Positions 8,754-18,264 are shown, counted from the stretch's first letter. The stretch: 31,189 bases of DNA from JBFHNV01 sp965365655 (GCA_965365655.1 CBDUCN010000015.1:1-31189); one strand, 5' to 3'. Notes: generated from the letters alone by a model not told the origin. Translations and numbers: made by a program.

Positions 8754-9589
8754 GCGAGCTCGAGAGGCTGCAGCTCGAAGGACGCTTCTTCGGAAAGTAC
8801 CGCGGCCGCGTCACCGACAACGTCGACCCGCTGGGGATCGCCCGCATCAAGCTCGACGTTCCGGCGGTGCCGGGCACCACCGCGCTGTGGGCCCTGCCGT
8901 GCCTGCCGTATGCCGGCAACAAGGACTCCCCGGTCGGCATGCACGTGATTCCACCGCTCGGCGCGCACGTGTGGGTGGAGTTCGAGGGCGGGGACCCGGG
9001 TCATCCGATCTGGACCGGCTGCTACTGGGACGAGAAGGACGAGTTTCCGATCCCCGGCGAGCGCGAGAGCGAGGACCCGCCGCTGGTGAAGATCCTCAAG
9101 ACGGACTGCTCGGAGCTCGCGATCGACGACGCGGTCGACAACAAGGGCTCGATCACCCTCGAGATCGGCGCGCCCGCGGTGGAGGAGAAGGTGACGCTGG
9201 TGCTCGACAACAACGGGGCGTTGCTGACGACCGGCATCAGCTCGATCGCGGTCCACCCGAAGGACGGGATCACGCTCAAGGTCGAGAACACCACCATCGT
9301 GATGACCAAGGACGACATCACGCTGAAGAGCAAGGCGATCGCGAGCACCTCGGACAACGACACCTCGGTGTCCGCCGGCGCCGGCCTGACGTTGAAGGCG
9401 GGCAAGGCGGGAACGCTGCAGTCGGGCACCGCGCTCGACCTGAAGGCCGGCTCGAGCGGCACGCTGCAGTCGGGTGCGGCCCTCACGGTCAAGGCCGGCT
9501 CCTCCGGGACCCTGCAGGCGGGCGCGTCGCTGGACGTGAAGGGCGGCGGCACGGTCTCGGTGAGCGGGCCGATGATCAAGCTCAACTGA
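8750..9589 (+). CDS. Central spike protein, gp5/gpV-like (Phage_base_V) with beta-helix tip
   Basis: The 279-residue protein begins at GTG 8750, overlapping the hub gene by 4 bp. Residues about 10-110 form the gp5 OB-fold: FFGKYRGRVTDNVDPLGIAR, then VGMHVIPPLGAHVWVEFEGG and HPIWTGCYWDEKDEFP. A linker follows (about 120-210) with beta-helix-like strands (ITLKVENTTIVMTKDDITLK). Residues 215-262 hold three 16-residue repeats (LKAGxxGTLQSGxALD), and the end is GTVSVSGPMIKLN. This is the trimeric membrane-puncturing needle that the PAAR protein would cap. The family is clear; no toxin domain is attached. Confidence 0.93.
   Translation: MSELERLQLEGRFFGKYRGRVTDNVDPLGIARIKLDVPAVPGTTALWALPCLPYAGNKDSPVGMHVIPPLGAHVWVEFEGGDPGHPIWTGCYWDEKDEFPIPGERESEDPPLVKILKTDCSELAIDDAVDNKGSITLEIGAPAVEEKVTLVLDNNGALLTTGISSIAVHPKDGITLKVENTTIVMTKDDITLKSKAIASTSDNDTSVSAGAGLTLKAGKAGTLQSGTALDLKAGSSGTLQSGAALTVKAGSSGTLQAGASLDVKGGGTVSVSGPMIKLN
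9392..9535 (+). repeat. Three 48-bp repeats encoding the spike beta-helix
   Basis: Three consecutive in-frame 48-bp units encode LKAGKAGTLQSGTALD, LKAGSSGTLQSGAALT and VKAGSSGTLQAGASLD. The repeat length of 16 residues and the alternating small/hydrophobic pattern suit rungs of a triple-stranded beta-helix in the needle tip. Confidence 0.8.
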
Positions 9590-9948
9590 TGCACGTCCAC
9601 TTCCCGTTCATGCTCGACGGCCGCGGCCGTGTCGCCGACGCGTCGCACGACGATCACGTGCGTCAGCTCATCGAGCAGGTGCTGTTCACCGCGCCGGGCG
9701 AGCGCGTCAACCGGCCGGACTTCGGCTGCGGCCTGCTGCGCGAGCTGTTCGGCCCCGGCAACGAGGAGGAGCGGATCGCGACCCGGTTCCTCGTCCAGCA
9801 GGCGCTGATCACGTGGCTGGGCGAGCTGATCGAGGTCAAGTCGGTCGAGCTGATTCATCGCGGCGAGCGGCTCGAGGTGGTGGTCGAGTACACCGACGTC
9901 GAGACGCGGCGCCAGCACGCCGCGACGTACGAGGTTTCGGCGACGTGA
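9589..9948 (+). CDS. Baseplate wedge protein, gp25/GPW family (Afp9-like)
   Basis: The 119-residue protein starts at ATG 9589, one base overlapping the spike stop (TGATG). It carries the gp25 lysozyme-like-fold signatures HVRQLIEQVLFTAPGERVNR, PDFGCGLLRELFGPGN and a C-terminal VKSVELIHRGERLEVVVEY segment. The family forms baseplate wedges and makes the junction from which the sheath polymerises. Its length is normal. The stop overlaps the start of the first J-type gene as GTGA. Confidence 0.94.
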   Translation: MHVHFPFMLDGRGRVADASHDDHVRQLIEQVLFTAPGERVNRPDFGCGLLRELFGPGNEEERIATRFLVQQALITWLGELIEVKSVELIHRGERLEVVVEYTDVETRRQHAATYEVSAT

Positions 9949-12335
9949 ACCCCCGCGCGCCCGAGGAGTTCGCGTTCCGCGAGCAGCGTCTGCAGGCGCT
10001 TCGCGCGAGCCGCTCCGTCAACGCGCTGCTGCGCGTCGACGCGCTCGCCGAGCCGCGCGACGGGCCGGTGTGGGGGCTCAGGCTGCATTTTCTCTCCGCG
10101 CCTCCGGACGGGCTTGCGCCGGGCAGTGTCCGCATCCGCAATCCGGCAGGCGAGGTCGATCCGGGCTTCCAGGTGACGCGCATCGCGCATCCGCCGGATG
10201 CGCGCGACGCGATCGACGTCTTCGTGCGCGTCGCCGAGCCGCGCCGCGCCGCGCGCCTGCGCTCGGATCCGGCGCAGTACCGCCTCGAGGTGGACGCGCC
10301 CGGCCTCGACCGCTTCTTCCGTGGCGCAGCCGTGCGTTTCGACGGCCGGCCGCCGTCTGCGGCGCCGACGGGCGAGCGCGCGCGGGAGCTGCCGGACGGC
10401 GCGGACATCGACTACCTCGCGAAGGACTACGCGAGCTTCCGCCAGGTGATGCTCGAGCGGATGGCGGCGCACGTGCCGCAGTGGAGCGAGCGCAACCCGG
10501 CCGACATCGGTGTCGCCATCGTCGAGGTGCTCGCGTATGCCGCCGACTACCTGAGCTACTACCAGGACGCGGTCGCGACCGAGGCGTACCTGGACACGGC
10601 GCGCCGGCGCAGCTCCGTGCGCCGGCACCTGCGCCTGGTCGGCCACGTGCTGCACGAGGGCTGCAACGCGCGTGCGTGGGTCGAGTTCCGGGTCGACGGC
10701 GCGCGCGCGCTGGAACTTCCCGCGGGAACGGCCCTGTTGACGCGGGCCGGCGATCTGCCGGCGGTGCTGCACGAGGGCTCGGCACAGCTCGCCGCGGCGC
10801 TGGATCAGGGCAGCGTGACCTTCGAGACGATGCACCCGGCGCGCCTGTCGCCGCGGCTCAACGCGATGCCGGTGCACGCGTGGGGCGCGCACGAGTACAC
10901 GCTGCCGCGCGGCGCGACGTCCGCGGCGCTGGTCGGTCATCTCGACGAGCTCGCGGCGGGCGACGTGCTGATCCTCGAGCGCGAGCACGACGGCGACGCC
11001 GACGCGTGCCTGCCCCACGTGCTCAGGCTCAGCGGCACGCCGCGGCTCACGACGGACCCGCTGGGCGCGGTGCCGATCACCGAGATCGAGTTCTTCGAGG
11101 AAGACGCGCTGCCGGACGCCGTGAGCGTCGCGCGAGGCGGCGGCGGGCGCGCGCACGGGGCGCTGGTCGCGCGCGGCAACGTCGTGCTCGCCGACCACGG
11201 CCGCGGCGTGCACGAGGCGCTGCCGGCGGTTCGCGACGGTGAGCGCTACCGCCCGGCCCTGACGTCGACCAGCGTCACGTGGCACGAGCCCTTCGACGCC
11301 GCGCAGGCCCGCACCCGCGCCGCCGCCGCCGTGACGCAGCGCCCGCAGCGCGCGCTGCCTGCGATCACCCTGCACGAGGTCGTCGGCGGCGACGACGAGC
11401 CGGTGGGCGAGACCTGGCGGGCGCGCCGCGACCTGCTCGAGAGTCCGCCGTTCGCGGCCGAGTTCGTCGCCGAGACCGAGGAGGACGGCAGCGTGCGACT
11501 GCGCTTCGGCGACGGGCGGCAGGGGCGGCGTCCGGCGCCCGGCACCCGTTTCGTCGCGGCACACCGCGTCGGTGACGGCGCGCAGGGTCACATCGGGTCC
11601 GACGCGCTGGCCCACGTCGTCGGCGACGGCGAGCTCGCGATCGCGGCGCTGCGCAATCCGCTGCCGGCGCAGGGAGGCGAGGCGCGCGAGCCGCTGGAGA
11701 AGGCGCGGCTGGTCGCGCCGCGGGCGTTCCGCGAGCCCGCGAACTGCGTCACCGCGGCAGACCTCGCCCGGCTCGCGCGCGCCCACCCGGAGGTCCTGCA
11801 CGCGGCCGCCGAGGCACGCTGGACCGGCAGCTGGAACACGCTGTACCTGTTCGTGCAGCGCCCGTCGGGAGCCGCCGTGACGCCGGCCTTCGAGGCGCGG
11901 CTGCGCGAGTTCCTCGAGCCCGCGCTGCTCGCGGGATCCGACCTCGAGATCCGCGCCCCGATCCCGCTGGCGCTCGAGATCCGCCTGCGCGGCGTGGTCG
12001 AGCCGCGCGCGGCCGCGCACGCCGTGCGCGCGGCGCTCGTCGAGCGCCTGGCCGGCGCCGACGACGGCGCCGGACCGCGCGCCTACTTCCATTGCGACCG
12101 CTTCGGCTTCGGGCAGCCGGTTCACCTCGACGGCGTGCTCGACGAGGCGATGAAGTGCGCCGGCATCGTGTCGATCGACGCCGACGTGTTTCGCCCGTGG
12201 GGCTCGGCGGCAGGCGCCGACCGGGTGCGCGCGTCGATCGTGCCGGGTCCGTTCGAGGTCGTGAGCCTGCGCAACAGGCCCGGCGAGCCGGAGCTCGGAA
12301 CGCTGACCGTCGAGCTCGAGGGCGGCGCGCAGTGA
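9945..12335 (+). CDS. Baseplate assembly protein 1, gpJ/gp6-like (Afp11-like)
   Basis: Translation starts at GTG 9945 (VNPRAPEEFAFREQRLQALR) within a GTGA overlap, giving 796 residues. The diagnostic segment is IDYLAKDYASFR at residues 155-166, followed by HVPQWSERNPADIGVAIVEV, LAYAADYLSYYQDAVATEAY and RRSSVRRHLRLVGH. This is the usual core of 'putative baseplate assembly' proteins in eCIS. The C-terminal half (FRFGDGRQGRRP-like beta region, then FREPANCVTAADLARLARAH and VTPAFEARLREFLEPALL) matches the J-type wedge arm. It would form the baseplate wedge periphery with the gp25-like and gp7-like proteins. Confidence 0.9.
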   Translation: MNPRAPEEFAFREQRLQALRASRSVNALLRVDALAEPRDGPVWGLRLHFLSAPPDGLAPGSVRIRNPAGEVDPGFQVTRIAHPPDARDAIDVFVRVAEPRRAARLRSDPAQYRLEVDAPGLDRFFRGAAVRFDGRPPSAAPTGERARELPDGADIDYLAKDYASFRQVMLERMAAHVPQWSERNPADIGVAIVEVLAYAADYLSYYQDAVATEAYLDTARRRSSVRRHLRLVGHVLHEGCNARAWVEFRVDGARALELPAGTALLTRAGDLPAVLHEGSAQLAAALDQGSVTFETMHPARLSPRLNAMPVHAWGAHEYTLPRGATSAALVGHLDELAAGDVLILEREHDGDADACLPHVLRLSGTPRLTTDPLGAVPITEIEFFEEDALPDAVSVARGGGGRAHGALVARGNVVLADHGRGVHEALPAVRDGERYRPALTSTSVTWHEPFDAAQARTRAAAAVTQRPQRALPAITLHEVVGGDDEPVGETWRARRDLLESPPFAAEFVAETEEDGSVRLRFGDGRQGRRPAPGTRFVAAHRVGDGAQGHIGSDALAHVVGDGELAIAALRNPLPAQGGEAREPLEKARLVAPRAFREPANCVTAADLARLARAHPEVLHAAAEARWTGSWNTLYLFVQRPSGAAVTPAFEARLREFLEPALLAGSDLEIRAPIPLALEIRLRGVVEPRAAAHAVRAALVERLAGADDGAGPRAYFHCDRFGFGQPVHLDGVLDEAMKCAGIVSIDADVFRPWGSAAGADRVRASIVPGPFEVVSLRNRPGEPELGTLTVELEGGAQ

Positions 12336-15300
12336 GCGACCGATCCGGCACGGCGCCGGGGCGGTCGAGGCCGCTGGTCGGCACGGTGGGCGCGCGCCCG
12401 CGACCGGGCGCGCCCGCGGGCGCGGTCGAGATCGCGTACCGCGCGGGCGATTACTCGACCTTCCTGCGCGACCTGCTGGACCACGTGCGTTCGGAGACGC
12501 TGCGCGGCGGCGTGCACGCGGGCGAGCGCCCGCTCGCGAGGCTGGACACCGCCGCGTACCAGGAATGGACGGTGGGCCTGTTCAAGGCGTGGGCCGAGGT
12601 CGGGGACATCCTCAGCTTCTACCAGGAACGCATCGCGAACGAAGGCTTCCTCGCGACCGCGCGCGAGGAGCGCTCGATTCGCGAGATCGTGCGCCTGATC
12701 GACCACGTTCCGGCGCCCGGCATCGGCTCCACCACCCGCCTCGCCTACAAGCTGCTCGAGCTTCCGGGAACCCCCGACGAGGTCGTGATCCCGGTGCGGG
12801 CCTCCGTGACCAGCGTTCCCGAGCGCAGCGAGCTGCCGCAGACCTGGGAGACCGTCGAGGCGCTGAACGCGCGCGTCGAGTGGAACGCGCTGCGCCCGCG
12901 CATCCCGTCGGTGGAGATCCGGCCGGGCGTCGCGCCGGGGGCGACGGCGCTCGACCTGGAGGGAGTCGATCTCGGCCTGGGCCCGCAGAGCCCGCTGCTG
13001 ATCGAGCTCGACACCGGCGACGGCGTCGAGCCGGTGTTCCGCCGCATCGCGACGCTGGAGGAGATAGACGCCGAGACCACCGGCGCCCCGGCCCTGACGC
13101 GCGTGACCTTCGACCGGCCGCTGCGCGCGGCGTCGCAGGCTGCCGCGGGGCTGCGCCGCGTGTGGTCGCTGCAGCGCGAGCTCGGGCTGTTCGGCCGCGA
13201 CGCGCCCGCGTGGTCGGACCTCGACGAGGAGGCCAAGGCCCGCCATGCGCGCCCGCTCGGCGGCGTGATCGTCAGCGGCCCGGCGGGCGGGTGGGCGTCG
13301 CTGAACGCGGGACTGCCCGAGGGCGGGGCGCTGTGCGTGCTCGCGGCTGCGGACGGCTCGCTGTACGCGGGGACCTCGGACGGCATCTTCCGCTGCGTCG
13401 ACGGGCAGCGCTGGAGGCGTTCGGGCGCCGACCTCGTAGGGCACGAGATCGTGACGCTGGCGACGGACGGACGGCAGCAGATCTTCGCCGGCACGGCCGG
13501 CAACGGCGTGCTGCGCTCGGCGGACGGAGAGGCGTGGGAGGTGTTGCTGGGCGAGGCGATCCGCGAGCCGATGGTCGCCCTCGCGAGGCGTCCCGTGCCG
13601 CGATCGGGGCGATTGCCGCTGTCGCCGGTGCGCGCGGTCCTGCCCGCCGGCGACCGGGTGTTCGCGGGCACCGACCACGGCGTGTTCGTCTTCGTCGACA
13701 GCGCCGACACCTGGCAGGCGACCAGCCGCGGCCTGCCGGGCTGGGCGCCCGGGACCGGGCGCGCGGGCGTCGTCGTGCAGACCCTCGTGCGTGGCGAGGA
13801 CCAAGGCGAGCTGTTCGCCGGCACCGACAAGGGCGTCTTCCGCAGCGTCGACCTCGGCCGCACCTGGAAGCCGCGCAACGCCGGCCTGCCGGGATTCGAT
13901 CCCGACACCGGCAGCGCCGAGGCCTCGATCCTCGCCCTGCACGCGGGCCGGGGCCGGCGCGCGCGGATGCTGCTGGCCGGCACCGGGAGCGGCGTGTTCC
14001 GCTCGCTGGACGGCGGCGAGCGCTGGGAGGCCGCGAGCCTGGGGCTGCCGGGCACCGACCTCGATACGGGGCTGTGCGAGACGCCGGTCACCGCGCTCGT
14101 GCTCGCGACGGATCCGGCCACGCTCGAGGCCCGCTGCTTCGCGGCGACTCCCGAGGGGCTGTTCGAGTCCGACGACGCCGGCGTGTACTGGCTCGCCGTG
14201 AGCGGCGAGGTCGCGAGCCGGCCGGTCGCGGCGCTGGTGCAATCGCCTGCCGGCGCGCTCGTCGCGTCGGTTCCGCTCGGCGGATTCGACCGCGAACGCT
14301 GGCCGCGATTCCGGATCCGGGACGGCGAGCTCGACCTGACGGACGCCGCGCCGGGGATCGAGGAGGGCGACTGGCTGGTGCTCGAGGACGGCGGGGACGG
14401 GGCCGGCGCGGAGCCGCTGATCGAGATCGTGCGCTGCGCGCGGGTCCGCCAGCTCGTGCGCCAGGACTTCACACTCGAGGAGGTCGTCACTCGGGTGGTC
14501 GCGGACCGGGCGCTCGCGAGCGAGGCGCGCTTCGACCTGAGGAGCACGCGGGTGCTCGCCGGCGCGCGGGCGCTGCGGGTTCCGAGCGGCCATCGCGCAC
14601 GCCTGCAGCCGCTCGCGCGCGAGCTCATCGAGCTCGCGCCGGAGCAGGCGCTGTTTCCGTTCCCCGGGCGGCGCTCCGTGATCGTCGACGGCAGGCCGCT
14701 CAGGGTGCGGTTCGACGGACCGCGGACGCTGTGCACCGACGACGGCGCGGAGCACGTCGTCGGCGACGGCGACGAGCCGCAGGTCCTGCGCTGCCGGCCG
14801 GTGGCCGGCGATCGCATGCGCCTGCGCGTGCGGCTGCGCGGCGACGTGCAGGGCGAGCTGACGGTCGCGCGCGCCGACATGGCCTGGCGGCCGGCGCGGG
14901 CCGGGGACGACGCGGTGGCGCAGGGCGTGACGGCCACGTGGATGGACTCCGCCGCGGGCGCGACGGGTCCTGCGCTCGCCGTGTACCCGGCGCTGGAGCA
15001 CTGCCTGGACCCGGCCACGGTGCGCATCCTGGCCAACGTCGCGGAGGCGACCCAGGGCAGGACGGTGTATCGCGACGTCATCGGCAGCGGCGACGCGACC
15101 CGGGCGCATCAGCGCTTCCCGATCTCGGCGCCGCCGCTGAGCTACCTGAAGACCGCGTCGGCGCGCGGCTGGACCTCGACCCTCGAGATCCGGGTCAACG
15201 GCGTGCGCTGGCGGGAGGTCGACTCGCTTCACGACGCCGGGCCGCGCGATCGCGTGTACATGGTGCGCGAGGCGATCGACGGGGTCGCGACGGCGATCTT

Positions 15301-16111
15301 CGGCGACGGCACGCACGGCGCACGCCTGCCCAGCGGGCGCGAGAACGTCGTCGCGCTCTACCGCAGCGGCTTCTGGCGCGAAGGCGTCAACCGCGGGCGC
15401 CTGACGGTGGCCGAGACCAAGCCGATCGGCGTGGACGGCGTCACGAATCCGCTGCGCGCCGCCGCCGGCGCCGCGCCGGAGACGCCGGAGCAGACCCGGC
15501 GGCGGGCGCCCGTGATGCTGCGCACCCTCGGGCGCATCGTGTCGCTGCGCGATTACGAGGACTTCTGCACGGCCTACCCCGGCGTCGCGCAGGCGCGCGT
15601 CGCGCGGCTCGCGACCGACCGTGGCACGGTCGTGCACGTGACCGTCGCGACCGACGACGGCAGCCTCCTGCAGCAGGGCGACGAGCTGCACGCCGCGCTG
15701 CTCGCGAGCGTCGCCGCCGCGCGCTCCGACACCGGGCCGCTGGCCATCGACTCCTGCCGCCGCGTGCCCTTCGACGTCGCGGCCGTGGTCCGCTTCGACG
15801 ACCGGCGCCGGGCGTCCGACGTGGAGCGCGCCGTGCGCGACGCGCTGCTGGCCGCCTGCGGCCATGACCGCGCAACGTTCGGCGCCCGGCTGACGGCGTC
15901 GGATCTGGTGCGGCGGATCGGCGACGTGCCGGGCGTGGTGTCGGTGATGCTGGAACGCTTCCACCGCGCCGCCGCGGCGCCCTCGACCGAGGCGTACCTG
16001 CACGCCGCGCCCGCGCGCTGGGACGCGTCGTCGAGGACGTTCATCGGCGCCGAGCTGCTCGAGCTTCGCCGGCCCGGCGGGCTGGCCCTGGACATGGTGC
16101 CCGCACGGTGA
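12332..16111 (+). CDS. Baseplate assembly protein 2, gpJ-like, with inserted seven-blade-like beta-propeller
   Basis: The 1,259-residue protein starts at GTG 12332 (GTGA overlap). The N-terminus has the J-type core: AYRAGDYSTFLRDLLDHV (about 35-52), FKAWAEVGDILSFYQERIAN and REERSIREIVRLIDHVPAPG. At about residues 320-655 a BNR/YCF48-like propeller interrupts it. Its repeats are built on (F/Y)AGTxxGVFRSxDxGxxW, for example LYAGTSDGIFRCVDGQRW, LFAGTDKGVFRSVDLGRTW and LLAGTGSGVFRSLDGGERW. Six copies are clear and a seventh is weaker. After the insertion the J-type fold resumes (LSYLKTASARGWTSTLEIRV, IFGDGTHGARLPSGRENVV, LRTLGRIVSLRDYEDFCTAY). The second J-like protein probably forms another part of the wedge. 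The propeller may contact the envelope or a partner; that is inference. Confidence 0.88.
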   Translation: MSDRSGTAPGRSRPLVGTVGARPRPGAPAGAVEIAYRAGDYSTFLRDLLDHVRSETLRGGVHAGERPLARLDTAAYQEWTVGLFKAWAEVGDILSFYQERIANEGFLATAREERSIREIVRLIDHVPAPGIGSTTRLAYKLLELPGTPDEVVIPVRASVTSVPERSELPQTWETVEALNARVEWNALRPRIPSVEIRPGVAPGATALDLEGVDLGLGPQSPLLIELDTGDGVEPVFRRIATLEEIDAETTGAPALTRVTFDRPLRAASQAAAGLRRVWSLQRELGLFGRDAPAWSDLDEEAKARHARPLGGVIVSGPAGGWASLNAGLPEGGALCVLAAADGSLYAGTSDGIFRCVDGQRWRRSGADLVGHEIVTLATDGRQQIFAGTAGNGVLRSADGEAWEVLLGEAIREPMVALARRPVPRSGRLPLSPVRAVLPAGDRVFAGTDHGVFVFVDSADTWQATSRGLPGWAPGTGRAGVVVQTLVRGEDQGELFAGTDKGVFRSVDLGRTWKPRNAGLPGFDPDTGSAEASILALHAGRGRRARMLLAGTGSGVFRSLDGGERWEAASLGLPGTDLDTGLCETPVTALVLATDPATLEARCFAATPEGLFESDDAGVYWLAVSGEVASRPVAALVQSPAGALVASVPLGGFDRERWPRFRIRDGELDLTDAAPGIEEGDWLVLEDGGDGAGAEPLIEIVRCARVRQLVRQDFTLEEVVTRVVADRALASEARFDLRSTRVLAGARALRVPSGHRARLQPLARELIELAPEQALFPFPGRRSVIVDGRPLRVRFDGPRTLCTDDGAEHVVGDGDEPQVLRCRPVAGDRMRLRVRLRGDVQGELTVARADMAWRPARAGDDAVAQGVTATWMDSAAGATGPALAVYPALEHCLDPATVRILANVAEATQGRTVYRDVIGSGDATRAHQRFPISAPPLSYLKTASARGWTSTLEIRVNGVRWREVDSLHDAGPRDRVYMVREAIDGVATAIFGDGTHGARLPSGRENVVALYRSGFWREGVNRGRLTVAETKPIGVDGVTNPLRAAAGAAPETPEQTRRRAPVMLRTLGRIVSLRDYEDFCTAYPGVAQARVARLATDRGTVVHVTVATDDGSLLQQGDELHAALLASVAAARSDTGPLAIDSCRRVPFDVAAVVRFDDRRRASDVERAVRDALLAACGHDRATFGARLTASDLVRRIGDVPGVVSVMLERFHRAAAAPSTEAYLHAAPARWDASSRTFIGAELLELRRPGGLALDMVPAR

Positions 16112-18264
16112 GCGACGGCGCGCAGGACGCGTCGCGGGCGCGCCGCGTCGAGGAGCGGCTGTACGAGCTGCTGCCCGCGTTCGTCCGCTACCGGGATCAG
16201 AGCGATCCCGCGGACTCTCCGCTGCGCGCGCTGATGGCGGTGCTCGAGCGCCAGTTCGCGGCGCTCGAACGTGACATCGACGGGCTCTACGACGACTGGT
16301 TCGTCGAGACCTGTCAGCACTGGATCGCGCCCTACCTCGGGGACCTGGTCGGCGTGCGCGGACTGGACAGCCCCGACGCGTGGGTCGCCGGCCAGCGCAC
16401 GCGGATCGCGAACGCGCTGGCCTACCGGCGGCTGAAGGGGACCGTGCCCGTGCTCGAGCGGGTCGCGCGCGACGTGACCGGCTGGCCCTGCGTCGCGTCG
16501 CCGTTCTTCGCGAAGCTGGCGCGCTGCCAGTCGCTTGAGGCCGTGCGCGCGGGCAGGGGCGCGACGGTGGACGTGCGCGACCGGTCGGCGCTCGCGCGCA
16601 TGGGCGGGCCGTTCGATCCGCTCGCGCGGCGCCCGCGGATCGGCGGCGCGCCCGGCCTCGCGCCGCTGGACGGCCCGGGAGCGGGATACGACCTGGCCGG
16701 CGTCGGGCTGTATTTCTGGCGCCTGCAGAGCTATCCGGCGCGTGGCCGCTCGGCGCGAAGGGTCGCCCCCGGCTGCTACACCTTCAACCCGCTGGGCATC
16801 GACCAGCCGCTGTTCAACGCGTGGCGCAGCGGCGGCGAGCTCACCGAGGCCACCGCCGAGAAGGACGTGCCGGGACCGATCACGCGCGCGGTGCTGGCCG
16901 AGGAGCTCGACTGCCGGCGCCGCGGCGCGGCCTGCGCGACGGCGTTCCTCGGTGCGTCGCCGGCGCTGGAGATCGTCGATCCGCGCACCGGCGCGCCGGT
17001 GCCGTGGCGGTCCATCCGTGTCGCCGACCTCGGCGAGTGGCGCCGTCCCGACGCCGCGGTGCCGCGGCCGTCCGCGCCGGGCGAGCGCGTCGTCGTCGCG
17101 CTCGATCCGGAGCGCGGACGGCTGGCCTTCGCGACCGATTTCCCCGCGGTGGCCGAGGTCGAGGTCAGCTACCACTACGCGCTGCAGGGCGACGTCGGGG
17201 GCGGTCCCTACGACCGCGCGGCGACCGTCCCGGGCGACGCGCACGCGGGCCCGGCGAGCGCCGCGGCGCCGCGCGCCGCGCCGGCCGACGGCGAGGCGCG
17301 CTTCCGCTCGCTGCAGGGCGCGCTGCAGGCCCGTCCCGCGGACGCGGGCGAGGCCGTCATCGAGCTCGTCGACAGCGCGACCTACGGCGGCCTGCGCGGC
17401 TTCGATCTCGAGATCGATCTGCGCGCGGGCGCGTCGCTGACGATCGGCGCCGCGGCGGGAGAATCGCCGTGCATCATCGGCAACCTGCGGATCGTGGTCG
17501 GCCCCGGCGCCGGCCACGCGCGGCTCACGCTGGACGGCGTGACCGTCGGCGGCAAGGTCGTGTTCGCGGCCGCCGCCGGCGAGGGCGCCGGCCCTGCGCG
17601 CCGCTGCACGCTGGACGTCCGCGACTGCACGTTGATGGCGCCGGACCGCGCGCTCGACCGGGACGGCGCCGGCGGCGGCATCGAGCTCGACGCGGACGCG
17701 GCCGGGCAGCTCGACCTGACGGTTCGCGCGCGATCGTCGATCCTGGGCCCGGTGGTGATCCGATCCGGCTGCGGGCGCCTGCAGGCGCTCGAGTGCATCG
17801 TCGACGGCGGCTCGGGGTTCGCGATCGCCGGCGCCGCCGGCGCGGCCGTCCCCGGCTGCGCGAGCGAGCTCACGCGCTGCACGATCCTCGGCCGCGTGTC
17901 GGCCGCCCGGCTGGTCGCCGAGGACAGCATCTTCGGCGATCCCGTGACGGTGGCCGCGCCCCGCGTCTCGCGGCTGCGGTACTGCTACGTCCCGCCCGGA
18001 TCCGCGGCGGGCGCGCTCGAGCACTGCCAGCCGGCCGACGGCAGATCGCTGGCGCCGGTCTTCACGTCGCGGCGCCACGGTGCGCCCGGCTACGCGCAGC
18101 TGTCGCGGCGCTGTCCGCGCGAGATCAGCGCCGGCGCATCCGGCGGTTCGGAGATGGGCGTGTTCTGCGCGCTGGGGCACCCGTTCCGTGAGGCGAACCT
18201 CGCGAGCATCCTCGACGAGCACCTGCCGAGCCGGCTCGAAGCCCGCGTTTTCCATGTAACCTGA
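16108..18264 (+). CDS. Tail-protein-I-like baseplate protein (gp7/Afp12-like) with long beta-helical C-terminus
   Basis: The GTG at 16108 overlaps the preceding stop; the protein has 718 residues. The first about 150 residues match phage tail protein I: RVEERLYELLPAFVRYRDQS, LRALMAVLERQFAALERDID, LYDDWFVETCQHWIAPYLGD and TRIANALAYRRLKGTVPVLE. The remainder is beta-rich. From about residue 420 it reads like a right-handed parallel beta-helix, with repeated short strands such as LTLDGVTVGG, CTLDVRDCTLMAP, LQALECIVDGGSG and LTRCTILGRVSAARLVAEDS. It contains many cysteines for an intracellularly assembled protein. The C-terminus (MGVFCALGHPFREANLASIL and LPSRLEARVF) looks conserved. It would link the baseplate to the fibre encoded next door. 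Confidence 0.82.
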   Translation: MSDGAQDASRARRVEERLYELLPAFVRYRDQSDPADSPLRALMAVLERQFAALERDIDGLYDDWFVETCQHWIAPYLGDLVGVRGLDSPDAWVAGQRTRIANALAYRRLKGTVPVLERVARDVTGWPCVASPFFAKLARCQSLEAVRAGRGATVDVRDRSALARMGGPFDPLARRPRIGGAPGLAPLDGPGAGYDLAGVGLYFWRLQSYPARGRSARRVAPGCYTFNPLGIDQPLFNAWRSGGELTEATAEKDVPGPITRAVLAEELDCRRRGAACATAFLGASPALEIVDPRTGAPVPWRSIRVADLGEWRRPDAAVPRPSAPGERVVVALDPERGRLAFATDFPAVAEVEVSYHYALQGDVGGGPYDRAATVPGDAHAGPASAAAPRAAPADGEARFRSLQGALQARPADAGEAVIELVDSATYGGLRGFDLEIDLRAGASLTIGAAAGESPCIIGNLRIVVGPGAGHARLTLDGVTVGGKVVFAAAAGEGAGPARRCTLDVRDCTLMAPDRALDRDGAGGGIELDADAAGQLDLTVRARSSILGPVVIRSGCGRLQALECIVDGGSGFAIAGAAGAAVPGCASELTRCTILGRVSAARLVAEDSIFGDPVTVAAPRVSRLRYCYVPPGSAAGALEHCQPADGRSLAPVFTSRRHGAPGYAQLSRRCPREISAGASGGSEMGVFCALGHPFREANLASILDEHLPSRLEARVFHVT

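Noticed and set aside
12122..16003. 1,293-codon minus-strand frame opposite the second J-type gene
   Set aside because: His/Arg/Val/Asp-rich shadow without domains. The plus strand encodes a recognisable baseplate protein with propeller repeats.
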